The translations under genes were made by a program, and so were the position numbers. The notes beneath the pieces were generated by a model. It made no database searches, was not told where the DNA came from, and saw only the letters and a list, made by a program, of their open reading frames with translations. Of a stretch of 64,000 nt of DNA, positions 43,932 to 52,076 are shown in pieces. Source of the stretch: Aliarcobacter trophiarum LMG 25534 (lineage in GTDB: Bacteria > Campylobacterota > Campylobacteria > Campylobacterales > Arcobacteraceae); the NCBI RefSeq assembly GCF_003355515.1, contig NZ_CP031367.1, positions 1,550,001 through 1,614,000 on the forward strand. The letters run 5' to 3'. The number at the start of each line of letters is the position of its first letter. The first letter of the stretch is position 1.

Positions 43932-44941
43932 TATGTATTCTCTCTTTCAATAATACCATCATCCATCATCTTTTGAGCAATTGCCAACATTCTTCTTTGG
44001 GCAGCTTCAATATCTTTGATTTTAACTTTTGTAAGCATTTCACTCTCTTCATAAAATCTATCTTTAACTCTTTGTGACATTGCTCCTGTTACTTTCTCTA
44101 TCTGTTCTTCAGTTGCATTTTTCATAGCAACTACAACATCAGCAGACTCTACACCTTGAATAATCTTCATAATATATTCACTATCAAGGTTAAGTAAATC
44201 TTCAAATACAAACATATTATCTTTTATTCTTGTTGCAAGTGAAGTATCAATACCATTTATGTTTTTTAGAATATCAACAGCCTTTGGTCCCATCTTATTT
44301 AACATATCAGCAACAACTTTAACTCCACCAACATCTACAATAGAAGATAGTAATGACTCTAGTTTTCTTTCTAAAACAGCTGAAATAGTTCTTACAACAT
44401 CTGGTGAAACATCTTTTATGGTTGCTATTTGAATACTTACTTTTACACGAATTTCTTCATCAAGTTCCATTAATACATCTGCTGATTTAGATGGATCCAT
44501 ATGTGCCAAAATAACTGCTATTGTATGTGGGGATTCATCTTTAATAAAATCACTTAACTGTTTTGGATTAACTCCATCAAGATAAGAGAAAGCTTGGTTT
44601 GCTAATTTCATTCTTGAAAGTTTTTCTAAAACTTCATCAGCAGCTTCTTGACCAATAGATTTATATAAAATCTCTTTTGCAAAGTCATATCCACCAGAAC
44701 TAATAAACCCTTTAGTTCTAGTATATAGATGAAACTCCTCTAAAATAGCCAAAGATACCTCTTTGTTTATAGATTGAATTTGAGTAATAGCAGTTGATAT
44801 TTGTTCAACATATTGTTTATCTAAGAATTGAAATATTTTAACAGTTGAATCTTCTCCTATTAGGACAAAAAATCTTGCGATTTTTTCTATCATTGACATT
44901 CCTTTTAAAATATCAATATCACTGTAAACATCTACTGCCAT
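43931..44941 (-). CDS. fliG: Flagellar motor switch protein FliG
   Basis: Torque-generating switch protein, 336 residues. N-terminal ARMM-like domain, a middle SPHTIAVILAHMDPSKSADVLMELDEEIRVKVSIQIA region (EHPQ-type motif, here ESPHTIA), and the C-terminal domain with the charged torque helix (residues 275-330; KNATEEQIEKVTGAMSQRVKDRFYEE). Conserved Lys and Glu residues for stator contact lie here. It follows fliF by 9 bases. Confidence 0.96.
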   Translation of the reverse strand: MAVDVYSDIDILKGMSMIEKIARFFVLIGEDSTVKIFQFLDKQYVEQISTAITQIQSINKEVSLAILEEFHLYTRTKGFISSGGYDFAKEILYKSIGQEAADEVLEKLSRMKLANQAFSYLDGVNPKQLSDFIKDESPHTIAVILAHMDPSKSADVLMELDEEIRVKVSIQIATIKDVSPDVVRTISAVLERKLESLLSSIVDVGGVKVVADMLNKMGPKAVDILKNINGIDTSLATRIKDNMFVFEDLLNLDSEYIMKIIQGVESADVVVAMKNATEEQIEKVTGAMSQRVKDRFYEESEMLTKVKIKDIEAAQRRMLAIAQKMMDDGIIERENT

Positions 44942-44950
44942 TTATTTTTC

Positions 44951-46663
44951 CTATTTAAAATTAACATTACCTTCACTTAAAAGTAACTCTATCATTCGAG
45001 CTATATCAGCTGGGTTGTTATTTATTTCTCTATCAAGCTCTTCAATAAACACCTCATATTTTGCTGCAGACTCTTCATCTAAACCATCAATATTATTTAT
45101 AATTTGGCTTTTCACTTTAGATTTTAATCTTCCGTGAGCTGTGTTTTGATCTAAAACATCATCAAGACCTGCTAACATATCTTTCACTAAATCTTCATCA
45201 TCAACACCAAGTTCTTTTTTCTTAGGGTCACCTAAAACTACCATATCACTACTTGCTATAAATTTTCTATAAAAAATAAATAGTAAAAGTCCAACTATAA
45301 GATATTGAATATAATCTTTGTATTCATCAAGGATACCTTTAACACTCATACTACTTAAATATCCACTTCCTCCAATTACATTTCCATTCTCGTCTATTAA
45401 TTCACCTTTTTCATTGTACGATTTAACTCCTACAAATTTAAAATCTTTAACAGTAATTGTATCGCCTCTTCCTTTATCATAGCCTATAGCATCTGCCGAT
45501 AACGACTCTAAAGATGCCAAAAACTCTGCTTTATCTGGATGATCTTTTAAAACACCTGAATCAAATGTAACTGAAGCTGTAATTCTTCTAATATTTGTAA
45601 AATTACTATCTTTTTGTGATATCAATTTTCTTGAAATCTCATAGTTTGTAACAGTATTTGAACTTTCACTATTTGATGATAATTTACTGCTATCATTTAA
45701 TTGTTGTGGTGGTTGAATATTATTATCAACTCCTGCAATTCCACCTGTATTATTACCTAATCCTTGAGCATTTGCTGTATTTTCAATAACTTGTTGAGAC
45801 CTTATACTTCCTTCTGGGCTATAAATTTCCTCTTCAATATCTTTTTTAGTAAAATCTAAAATTACATTTACTTTTGCCATAACTCTTCCAGCTCCAACAA
45901 CTGGCTCTAAAAGAGATATAATTTTTTGCTCATAATCCTCTTCAATCTTATCTTTAAACTTTGTTTGAACCGTAGATCTTTGAGTATTCATATCCTCAGC
46001 TGATACCTCAAGTAAATTCCCATCTTGGTCAATTAATTGTATATTTGATTGTTTTAAATCAGGAACAGCTGATGCTATAAAATTTTTAATCCCATCTAAC
46101 TGCTTTTGAGTTAAAAATATTCCTTGCTTTAGTGTTAAAACAGCAGAAGCAGTCGTATCACTCTTTTTTTCTGTAAAAATTGTCTCTTTTGGAATTGCTA
46201 TTTTTACATTTGCCTTTAAAACTCCGCTTAAAGACTCTAAACTTTTACTAAGCTCTCCCTCTAAAGCTCTTAAATATTTTACTTTATTTTCAAAATTTGT
46301 TGTACCAATTGATGATTTTTCAAAAATTTCCCAACCAACATGTTTATTTGTTGAGGCTTCACTTGTTACCAATTTTATTTTGGCAATATTTATAAACTCT
46401 TTAGAAGTTTTTAAAGTGAGATTATTTCCAGTTCCTGTTACAATAAATGTAATACCGGCACTTTCAAGCTCTTCACTAGCTCTCATAACATCAGCTTGAG
46501 TGAGATTTGAAGCTATTGTATAGCTTAATTTTTTATCTTCAGCCTTTACATTTGAATATACTAAAAATCCAACAAGCAGAAGTACTAGAAATGCAAAACC
46601 ACCAACAATCGCTATTCTTTGGGCTTTATTTAAGTTATTTATAAACTTTAATAGTTGATTCAT
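44951..46663 (-). CDS. fliF: Flagellar MS-ring protein FliF
   Basis: MS-ring subunit of 570 residues. Two membrane helices, at about 18-38 and 455-475, bracket a long periplasmic region; ring-building motifs and a Ser/Asn-rich segment (SKLSSNSESSNTVTNYEISRK) lie between. The C-terminus (LVKDMLAGLDDVLD, then AKYEVFIEELDREINNNPADIARMIELLL) binds FliG. It follows flgB and precedes fliG closely. Confidence 0.96.
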   Translation of the reverse strand: MNQLLKFINNLNKAQRIAIVGGFAFLVLLLVGFLVYSNVKAEDKKLSYTIASNLTQADVMRASEELESAGITFIVTGTGNNLTLKTSKEFINIAKIKLVTSEASTNKHVGWEIFEKSSIGTTNFENKVKYLRALEGELSKSLESLSGVLKANVKIAIPKETIFTEKKSDTTASAVLTLKQGIFLTQKQLDGIKNFIASAVPDLKQSNIQLIDQDGNLLEVSAEDMNTQRSTVQTKFKDKIEEDYEQKIISLLEPVVGAGRVMAKVNVILDFTKKDIEEEIYSPEGSIRSQQVIENTANAQGLGNNTGGIAGVDNNIQPPQQLNDSSKLSSNSESSNTVTNYEISRKLISQKDSNFTNIRRITASVTFDSGVLKDHPDKAEFLASLESLSADAIGYDKGRGDTITVKDFKFVGVKSYNEKGELIDENGNVIGGSGYLSSMSVKGILDEYKDYIQYLIVGLLLFIFYRKFIASSDMVVLGDPKKKELGVDDEDLVKDMLAGLDDVLDQNTAHGRLKSKVKSQIINNIDGLDEESAAKYEVFIEELDREINNNPADIARMIELLLSEGNVNFK

Positions 46664-46678
46664 TAAAAAATCATCCTA

Positions 46679-47074
46679 TTAGCTCTTACCTGAAGCATCA
46701 ATCACTGATCTAAAAAGCCTTGAATCTTTTTTAATAGATGATTGTATTGCATCAAAAATTACTTTATTTTTTGATTGTTCACTCATTTGACTATCCAAAT
46801 TTACATTATTCCCATCATTTTGTTCTATTAAATCTGGAACTTGAACCAATCTTGGATTACTACTTCCTCTATAATCAAGATTGTGCATATGATTTGATGA
46901 TGTTCTTTTTAATTTTAAAATATTTTGTGCTTTTAGCTCTTCATCAAAAACTAAATCTTTTGTTTTATAATCTGGTGTATTTACATTTGCAATATTACTA
47001 GATATTACTTTTTGTCTTTCACCTCTAAAATTTAGTTGTTCAAAAAGTTTGCCTGATACTTCACTTGCATGCAT
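46679..47074 (-). CDS. flgB: Flagellar rod protein FlgB
   Basis: Proximal rod protein, 131 residues. The rod-family N-terminal helix is visible (FRGERQKVISSNIANVNTPDYK at about 17-38). Shares its start base with the flgF stop. It is unusually far from flgC and fliE (29319-30122), which it normally joins in one cluster. Confidence 0.93.
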   Translation of the reverse strand: MHASEVSGKLFEQLNFRGERQKVISSNIANVNTPDYKTKDLVFDEELKAQNILKLKRTSSNHMHNLDYRGSSNPRLVQVPDLIEQNDGNNVNLDSQMSEQSKNKVIFDAIQSSIKKDSRLFRSVIDASGKS

Positions 47075-47793
47075 TATCTAGTATTTCCTCCAATTTTTTC
47101 TATTAAACCAGCATTTAGCTCATCTATTGTTTTAATCGCTCTTTGAGATTGATCAAATCTTCTGTGAGCGTCTATTAGCTCAACCATAGTACTTACCCTA
47201 TTTACATTTGATTGTTCAACTGTTCCATTTAAAATCTTGTTATCGTTGTTTTCAAAATTTTCAACATCCTCAGCTACTAAAGCTATATATGTATTATCTC
47301 CTACTTTTTCAAGATTTTTAAAAGATGCTTGAACAACCCCAATTTGTAACTCAAAGCCATCTTCAACAACAATAGCTTCATTATCTGCATTTAAGACATT
47401 ATTTCCATTTCCATCTACTAAGAACCCATCTAAATTTTTAAAAGCTCCATCTCTTGTATATACTATATCACCATTTTCATTTTGAATTTTAAAAAAAGTA
47501 TCTGGAGCATTGAGTGCAAAATCAAGAGGATTTCCAGTCATTTTCATTGGTCCCATCAAAGGATCTGTATATCTTGTATCAATTTTAGGAATATTATTTA
47601 TCGTAATTGATTCAACAAATGGATTTTTTCCTTCATCTTGAGCTCTTTTTAAATACCAATTAAAAGTAGTCTCAGCAGTCCCCTCTTGTTTAAATCCAAA
47701 GGTATCTGCATTTGCTAGGTTATTACTTATTTGATCTAATCTATTGATCTGATTTACCATTGATGCTGCTAATGGATAAACACCTTGGTTCAT
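47074..47793 (-). CDS. flgF: Flagellar rod protein FlgF
   Basis: Proximal rod protein of 239 residues. It has the rod/hook N-terminal signature with LDQISNNLANADTFGFKQ, a central beta domain, and the C-terminal QSNVNRVSTMVELIDAHRRFDQSQRAIKTIDELN. It is closer to FlgF than to FlgG by length and the shorter loop; FlgG is encoded at 49231. It follows cheZ by 10 bases. Confidence 0.88.
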   Translation of the reverse strand: MNQGVYPLAASMVNQINRLDQISNNLANADTFGFKQEGTAETTFNWYLKRAQDEGKNPFVESITINNIPKIDTRYTDPLMGPMKMTGNPLDFALNAPDTFFKIQNENGDIVYTRDGAFKNLDGFLVDGNGNNVLNADNEAIVVEDGFELQIGVVQASFKNLEKVGDNTYIALVAEDVENFENNDNKILNGTVEQSNVNRVSTMVELIDAHRRFDQSQRAIKTIDELNAGLIEKIGGNTR

Positions 47794-47803
47794 TTATATT
47801 TCC

Positions 47804-48688
47804 TTATTTATTAAATTCAGCTATTAGCTTATCTAAATCATCACCCACAAGATCTTCAGTATCCTTATCTCCATGGATATGCCTAGCCATTGGCAAATCT
47901 TTTGGATTTTCATCTTCAAAAAGGTTATTTAGATATATAGATAGTTTTCTAATAACTGACATAACTCTTTCAATTTTTTGTCTATTTATATCGTTGAACT
48001 GCATAAGTTCCATACCTTGAAAAATATGCATATCTTCATCATCTAAAAGGGTTTTTAAACCCTTAATTGAGCTTTCAAAACTCTTTACTTTATCTAATTG
48101 CTCTTGAAAAACGCCAATTTTTGGAAACTTATTTGATAAAGAGTTTAAAAGTTTATTTTGAGACAGAATAAACTCTTCATACTCTTTTATCTTTTTTCTC
48201 ACCTCTGTATTATTATCCAATGTGAGACTTAAGACATCAAATATCTGAGAAACTTTCTCTTCTGAGTCATTTGCTACTTGGCTTAATTGGCTTACAACTT
48301 TTGTATCATTTTCAGCAGGAAAAGGGAAAACTCCTTCACTTATTTTTGAAGAAGACCACTCTTTTACAATGTCATCATCTGTCTTAGATTTATTTATTAC
48401 CTCTTCTTTTTCTAAAGAGTCTTTAGCGTCCAAAACATTATCTTCTGTTAAAATACCATCTTCAATATCATTTAAAAGTTCACCTATCTCACTTATCTTT
48501 TTTTCAGTAGCTGGTACAACACTCTCTTTTTCTTCACTTTTTTCTACTTGTAATAAAAGCTCTTCTATCTCTTTTGTGTTTACCTTCTCTTCTTCTACAG
48601 CTTCTTCCTTGGTAACTTCAGCACTATCTTGAGCTGGTATATCTAAACCATTCATTAAGGCTTCAATATCTTCTTGACTCATACTCAT
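47804..48688 (-). CDS. cheZ: CheZ-like CheY-P phosphatase with repeated EI-x-x-LL motifs
   Basis: A 294-residue protein adjacent to cheY. The catalytic pair of CheZ, Asp and Gln four apart, is recognisable as Asp233 and Gln237 in LMQFNDINRQKIERVMSVI, comparable to the enteric Asp143/Gln147. The C-terminus DDLDKLIAEFNK resembles the CheY-binding tail. In addition, the N-terminal SQEDIEALMNG resembles the FliM peptide that binds CheY-P (SQ-x-EIDALLNG), and two further EI-x-x-LL repeats occur near residues 39-46 and 67-72. The function is likely dephosphorylation of CheY-P at the motor. The remote CheZ type is known in Helicobacter and Campylobacter. Confidence 0.82.
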   Translation of the reverse strand: MSMSQEDIEALMNGLDIPAQDSAEVTKEEAVEEEKVNTKEIEELLLQVEKSEEKESVVPATEKKISEIGELLNDIEDGILTEDNVLDAKDSLEKEEVINKSKTDDDIVKEWSSSKISEGVFPFPAENDTKVVSQLSQVANDSEEKVSQIFDVLSLTLDNNTEVRKKIKEYEEFILSQNKLLNSLSNKFPKIGVFQEQLDKVKSFESSIKGLKTLLDDEDMHIFQGMELMQFNDINRQKIERVMSVIRKLSIYLNNLFEDENPKDLPMARHIHGDKDTEDLVGDDLDKLIAEFNK

Positions 48689-48700
48689 AATAAACCTTTT

Positions 48701-49072
48701 TTATTTTTTAATAACCCCATCTAATTTCTCTTTTAAAACTTCCGCATTAAATGGTTTTACAATATAGTTATTTACACCAGCTTTTAAAGCTGCAATAACC
48801 TCTCCTTTTCCACCTTCGGTTGTAATCATAATAATTGGTGTTTTTTGATGTGTTCCTTCACTTCTGACTTTTTTAACAAGCTCAAGGCCGTTCATATTTG
48901 GCATATTCCAATCTGTTAAAATAATATCATAATGCCCTTCAGTAAGAAGTTTCCAAGCTTTCAATCCATCTTCAGCTTCATCAAAACTCTCTTTGCTAAA
49001 ACCTAGTTGCATTACAACGTTTCCAATAATTCTTCTCATTGTTGAACTATCATCAACTATTAGAATTCTCAT
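48701..49072 (-). CDS. cheY: Chemotaxis response regulator CheY
   Basis: Single-domain receiver of 123 residues. The acidic pocket is Asp7/Asp8, the phosphoryl acceptor Asp54 is in DWNMP, Thr84 or Thr85 is in MITTEG, and Lys106 is in VKPF. All functional residues of the family are present. The CheZ-like gene is 12 bases downstream, giving a CheY/CheZ pair. It opens the leftward flagellar run and has its own promoter-like region. Confidence 0.95.
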   Translation of the reverse strand: MRILIVDDSSTMRRIIGNVVMQLGFSKESFDEAEDGLKAWKLLTEGHYDIILTDWNMPNMNGLELVKKVRSEGTHQKTPIIMITTEGGKGEVIAALKAGVNNYIVKPFNAEVLKEKLDGVIKK

Positions 49073-49112
49073 TTTTCCCTCTTTATATTAAAATTATTCC
49101 AATAAAGTATGC

Positions 49113-49118
49113 ATTATA
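49113..49118 (-). promoter_or_regulatory. Putative -10 element for cheY operon
   Basis: The minus strand reads TATAAT about 40 bases before the cheY start, in AT-rich sequence with no clear -35 box. The gap between it and the dyad at 49159-49189 is about 40 bases. Confidence 0.45.
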
Positions 49119-49158
49119 TTTAATTTGTTTTAAAATTTTACTTAAAAATAGTTTTTTT

Positions 49159-49189
49159 AAGGATTTAGATTTATCTAAAATTAATCCTT
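49159..49189. promoter_or_regulatory. Inverted repeat in the cheY/flgG divergent gap
   Basis: AAGGATT (49159-49165) and AATCCTT (49183-49189) are perfect outer arms, and TAGAT/ATCTA form inner arms, with a 5-base AAATT insertion on one side. TATAAT-like elements at 49197-49202 and 49204-49209 lie just downstream toward flgG, so the dyad sits where an operator shared by both divergent promoters would be. It could also be a leader hairpin. Confidence 0.4.
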
Positions 49190-49230
49190 CTTAAAATATA
49201 ATATATAATCATTAATAAAGGAGATTTCCT

Positions 49231-50019
49231 ATGATAAGAGGACTTTATACAGCAGCAACTGGAATGAATGCTATGCAGAGCCAAATTGATGTAACTTCAC
49301 ACAATATTGCAAATGTAAATACAACTGGTTTTAAACAAGATAGAGCAGAGTTTCAAGATTTAATTTATGAATCTTTAAACTATACAGCTGGTCAAACAAC
49401 TCAAGACACTTTAAACCCGACAGGAATTGATGTTGGTCTTGGTGTTAGATTGGCAAATATTCAAAAAAACTTCACAGAAGGTGACTTAAAACCAACTGGA
49501 AATCCACTTGATATTGCTATTGTTGGAAAAGGTTTTTTCCAAATTACACTTCCTAGTGGTGAAATAGCATATAGCAGAAATGGTAACTTCAAACTTGATG
49601 CTGATGGAACAATAGTAAATGGAAATGGTTATGCTCTTGAACCTGAAATAGTTGTTCCTCAAAATGCAAAAGATATAAGCATTGGAAATGATGGAATTGT
49701 AACAGCTAGAGATCCTCAGACTGGAGATACAATAGATTTAGGACAAATTATTTTAGCTGATTTTATAAATCCTGCTGGTTTAGCACCTTTGGGAGATTCT
49801 CTTTTCTTACAAACAGATGCTAGCGGAGATGTTGTTGAAGGAAATCCTACAACAGATCAATTTGGTGGATTAAGACAAGCTATGGTTGAAAGTTCAAATG
49901 TTAAACTTGTAAATGAAATGGTTGATTTAATTACAGCACAAAGAGCTTATGAGGCAAACTCAAAGGCTATCACAACTGCTGATAGTATGCTTGATACTGT
50001 AAATAGGTTGAAAAATTAA
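49231..50019 (+). CDS. flgG: Flagellar distal rod protein FlgG
   Basis: Distal rod protein of 262 residues, the usual length. The N-terminus AATGMNAMQSQIDVTSHNIANVNTTGFKQ and the C-terminus SNVKLVNEMVDLITAQRAYEANSKAITTADSML are textbook. TAAAGGAG lies before the ATG. It is the only rightward flagellar gene in the block, divergent from cheY, and heads a short unit with two unrecognised genes. The second rod gene flgF is at 47074-47793. Confidence 0.97.
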   Translation: MIRGLYTAATGMNAMQSQIDVTSHNIANVNTTGFKQDRAEFQDLIYESLNYTAGQTTQDTLNPTGIDVGLGVRLANIQKNFTEGDLKPTGNPLDIAIVGKGFFQITLPSGEIAYSRNGNFKLDADGTIVNGNGYALEPEIVVPQNAKDISIGNDGIVTARDPQTGDTIDLGQIILADFINPAGLAPLGDSLFLQTDASGDVVEGNPTTDQFGGLRQAMVESSNVKLVNEMVDLITAQRAYEANSKAITTADSMLDTVNRLKN

Positions 50020-50038
50020 CTATAGCTTTTAAGTAATT

Positions 50039-50425
50039 ATGAATTTAGAAGAGTTAAAAAAAAGAAGAGAGAGAAATTTCTCAAAGCATAAAGAGAAGAA
50101 AAGAGCTTATTACCTAAAAAGTAAGCTCAAAAAAGAGATAGATTACGAAAATGAACTAAAAGATGATGGCTTTTTGCAAAAAATGAAAGAAATTGTAAAA
50201 AGTCAAAAGTTATATATGGATAGCAGACAAGAGACTATCAAAAAGAAGATAGAAGAGTATAAAACTTCAAAGAAAGATTACTACGAGCAAAATAAAGAGA
50301 AGAGACTTGAGTACGATAAAGAGTATAGAGAGAGAAAAAAAGAACAACTAAAAGAGTATAGGCAAAGATATTACGAAAAACAAAAAGAGAAAAAATTAGA
50401 AGAAGTAAAAAATGGAAACAACTAA
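50039..50425 (+). CDS. Hypothetical highly charged coiled-coil protein, 128 residues
   Basis: I do not recognise it. More than half of its residues are Lys, Glu, Arg or Tyr (for example LKEYRQRYYEKQKEKK), giving a long charged helix with no membrane segment. It starts 19 bases after flgG and overlaps the next gene by 14 bases, so it is likely part of a flgG unit. Codon use fits the neighbourhood. It could be a cytoplasmic linker or an export chaperone, but nothing in the sequence decides this. Confidence 0.6.
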   Translation: MNLEELKKRRERNFSKHKEKKRAYYLKSKLKKEIDYENELKDDGFLQKMKEIVKSQKLYMDSRQETIKKKIEEYKTSKKDYYEQNKEKRLEYDKEYRERKKEQLKEYRQRYYEKQKEKKLEEVKNGNN

Positions 50426-51284
50426 TAAAGATAGTGAAGAGCAAGTAATACAAAATAGTGAGGAACAAGAAGAGGCGAAGAGAGATAAAACTCTTCTTAT
50501 AAAAAAAATACTATTTGCTGTAATTGGTATTTTAATCATATTTTTAATAATCTTAATTCTCTTGTTTATTTTTAAAGACGATAAAGATGATAAAGTTCAA
50601 AATGAGGTTTTATCTTCTATAGAGAAAACTGAAAATATTGTTGAAAACATAACACAAGAAGAAGAAATTTCTGAAAAGAAATTTGATTTTAATAATCTTG
50701 AGCCAGAAAAATTAAATGAACAACTAGAACTACTTACAAATAAAAATTTAGAGTACCAAAAAGAGAAAGAACAAAAACTTCTTGAAGAGGAGAAAAAGTT
50801 ATCTCCTGTTTTTAATCTTGTAAATAATTTAAAAGATAAAAATGAGGGAAAAGAAGAACTTCCTTTACCTTTAAATGAAGCTAATAGTATAGAAGAATCT
50901 AAAAAGAATGATATTAACAATAAAGAAAATTTAACTATCCTAAATAAAGATGAAGATAAAAAGCAAGTAGAATCAATAAAAGATGAGATACAAATAATTA
51001 GTCAAAATTCTACACAAACAGACTCATTAGAATTTCTAAAACTTATAAATGTTGCTAAAATAAAAGGTAATCTAAACAAAAAATATTTAGATAAAATAGT
51101 TATAGTAAATGCAGATATACTTCTTTGTAGAGATGATGAAAATATAATAGAATTATACTATGGTCCGTTTTTGGAAGATAGTATAAGAGACAATTTGCTC
51201 TCTAGTCTTCTTAAGAATGGGTTTAAAGAGGCTTACTCTTTAGAGATGACAAAAGAAGAGTTTGATAAAAGATGTAACTATTAA
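50412..51284 (+). CDS. Membrane-anchored protein with SPOR-like C-terminus, 290 residues
   Basis: Not recognised as a named family. A cytoplasmic acidic segment (1-26) precedes one membrane helix at about residues 27-50, then a long Glu/Lys-rich coil-like linker (about 75-190), and a C-terminal globular region (about 205-290) with INVAKIKGNLNKKYLDKIVIVN and YYGPFLEDSIRDNLLSSLLKNGFKEAYSL. That end has the beta-alpha pattern of SPOR-like peptidoglycan-binding domains, but this is only a resemblance. It overlaps the upstream gene by 14 bases and converges on rimM. Confidence 0.65.
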   Translation: METTNKDSEEQVIQNSEEQEEAKRDKTLLIKKILFAVIGILIIFLIILILLFIFKDDKDDKVQNEVLSSIEKTENIVENITQEEEISEKKFDFNNLEPEKLNEQLELLTNKNLEYQKEKEQKLLEEEKKLSPVFNLVNNLKDKNEGKEELPLPLNEANSIEESKKNDINNKENLTILNKDEDKKQVESIKDEIQIISQNSTQTDSLEFLKLINVAKIKGNLNKKYLDKIVIVNADILLCRDDENIIELYYGPFLEDSIRDNLLSSLLKNGFKEAYSLEMTKEEFDKRCNY

Positions 51285-51293
51285 AAAAAGAGT

Positions 51294-51821
51294 TTAAGAG
51301 TTTTCTAAAATATCAAAAGCATTTTTTACAAAAATTCTTTTGTTCTCTATATCTACTTTTTCTATAAACTTATCAAAAATATGTGGTATCAAAAATACTT
51401 TTGGGAGCTCTTTTGAAATAAGCTCTCTAGAAGTCTCTATCTCTAAATAATCATTGAGTGGATATCTATGAATATCCTTTACTTTTCCTAGCAGTAAATC
51501 ATTTTCAAAAATCTCACAAGAAATTAAATCAAACCAAAAGAACTCATTCTCTTTTAATTTACAAAACTCTTTTGTAGCTTCTTGAGTGGTAAATAGTTCA
51601 CTATTTGTAAGTTTTTTAGCTACTTCTACATCTAAATAGTTTTCAAATCTAACTAGCTCTCTCTCTTTATTATAATCAAGAACTTTAATCTCTAAATTCC
51701 TATTTGTTGTAAAAACAGCACCCTTTTTAAACTGTTCTGGAAAATCAGAGTCTATAAAAAGTCGTAAATGACCTTGAAGACCAACTGCTTTCCCAAGTTT
51801 TGCAACATAAACTTTACTCAT
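51294..51821 (-). CDS. rimM: 16S rRNA processing protein RimM
   Basis: Ribosome maturation factor that helps assemble the 30S head near S19. At 175 residues it has the two-domain structure: N-terminal barrel (VYVAKLGKAVGLQGHLRLF) and PRC-barrel-like C-terminal half with ENEFFWFDLISCEI, LLGKVKDIHRYPLNDYLEI and KVFLIPHIFDKFIEKVDIENKRIFV. It follows khpA by one base and is the last gene of the ffh-rpsP-khpA-rimM run. trmD, its usual downstream neighbour, is displaced to 10112-10789. Confidence 0.95.
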   Translation of the reverse strand: MSKVYVAKLGKAVGLQGHLRLFIDSDFPEQFKKGAVFTTNRNLEIKVLDYNKERELVRFENYLDVEVAKKLTNSELFTTQEATKEFCKLKENEFFWFDLISCEIFENDLLLGKVKDIHRYPLNDYLEIETSRELISKELPKVFLIPHIFDKFIEKVDIENKRIFVKNAFDILENS

Positions 51822-51822
51822 T

Positions 51823-52062
51823 CTATTTTGTAACTACTTGTATTTTATAAGATATTCCATCTTTTGCTTTACAACCATTTGCAATTGTTTTTAAAGCATT
51901 TATCATATTTCCATTCTTTCCAATAAGCTTTCCTATATCAACACTATTTACACTTACTGTAATTTCAATAAAATTATCATCAATCTGCTCTTTTGTTACA
52001 ACAACATCTTCTGGGACTGCAACAACTAGTTTTGCATAGTTTTCTATAAAATTTATTATCAT
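51823..52062 (-). CDS. khpA: KH-domain RNA-binding protein KhpA
   Basis: Small KH-domain protein of 79 residues. The GKNG loop (VDIGKLIGKNGNMINALKTIA at about 42-62) is the RNA-binding signature. It probably acts with a KhpB-type partner on sRNA or mRNA. Its position between rpsP and rimM is conserved in the phylum. Confidence 0.93.
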   Translation of the reverse strand: MIINFIENYAKLVVAVPEDVVVTKEQIDDNFIEITVSVNSVDIGKLIGKNGNMINALKTIANGCKAKDGISYKIQVVTK

Positions 52063-52076
52063 TTTAGCTTAAACTA

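Noticed and set aside
49073-49230. Possible sigma-54 (GG-N10-GC) promoter in the cheY/flgG gap, and in the gaps upstream of flgE, fliN and flaG.
   Set aside because: No GG-N10-GC element with a correct context was found; TATAAT-like sequences explain the regions better.
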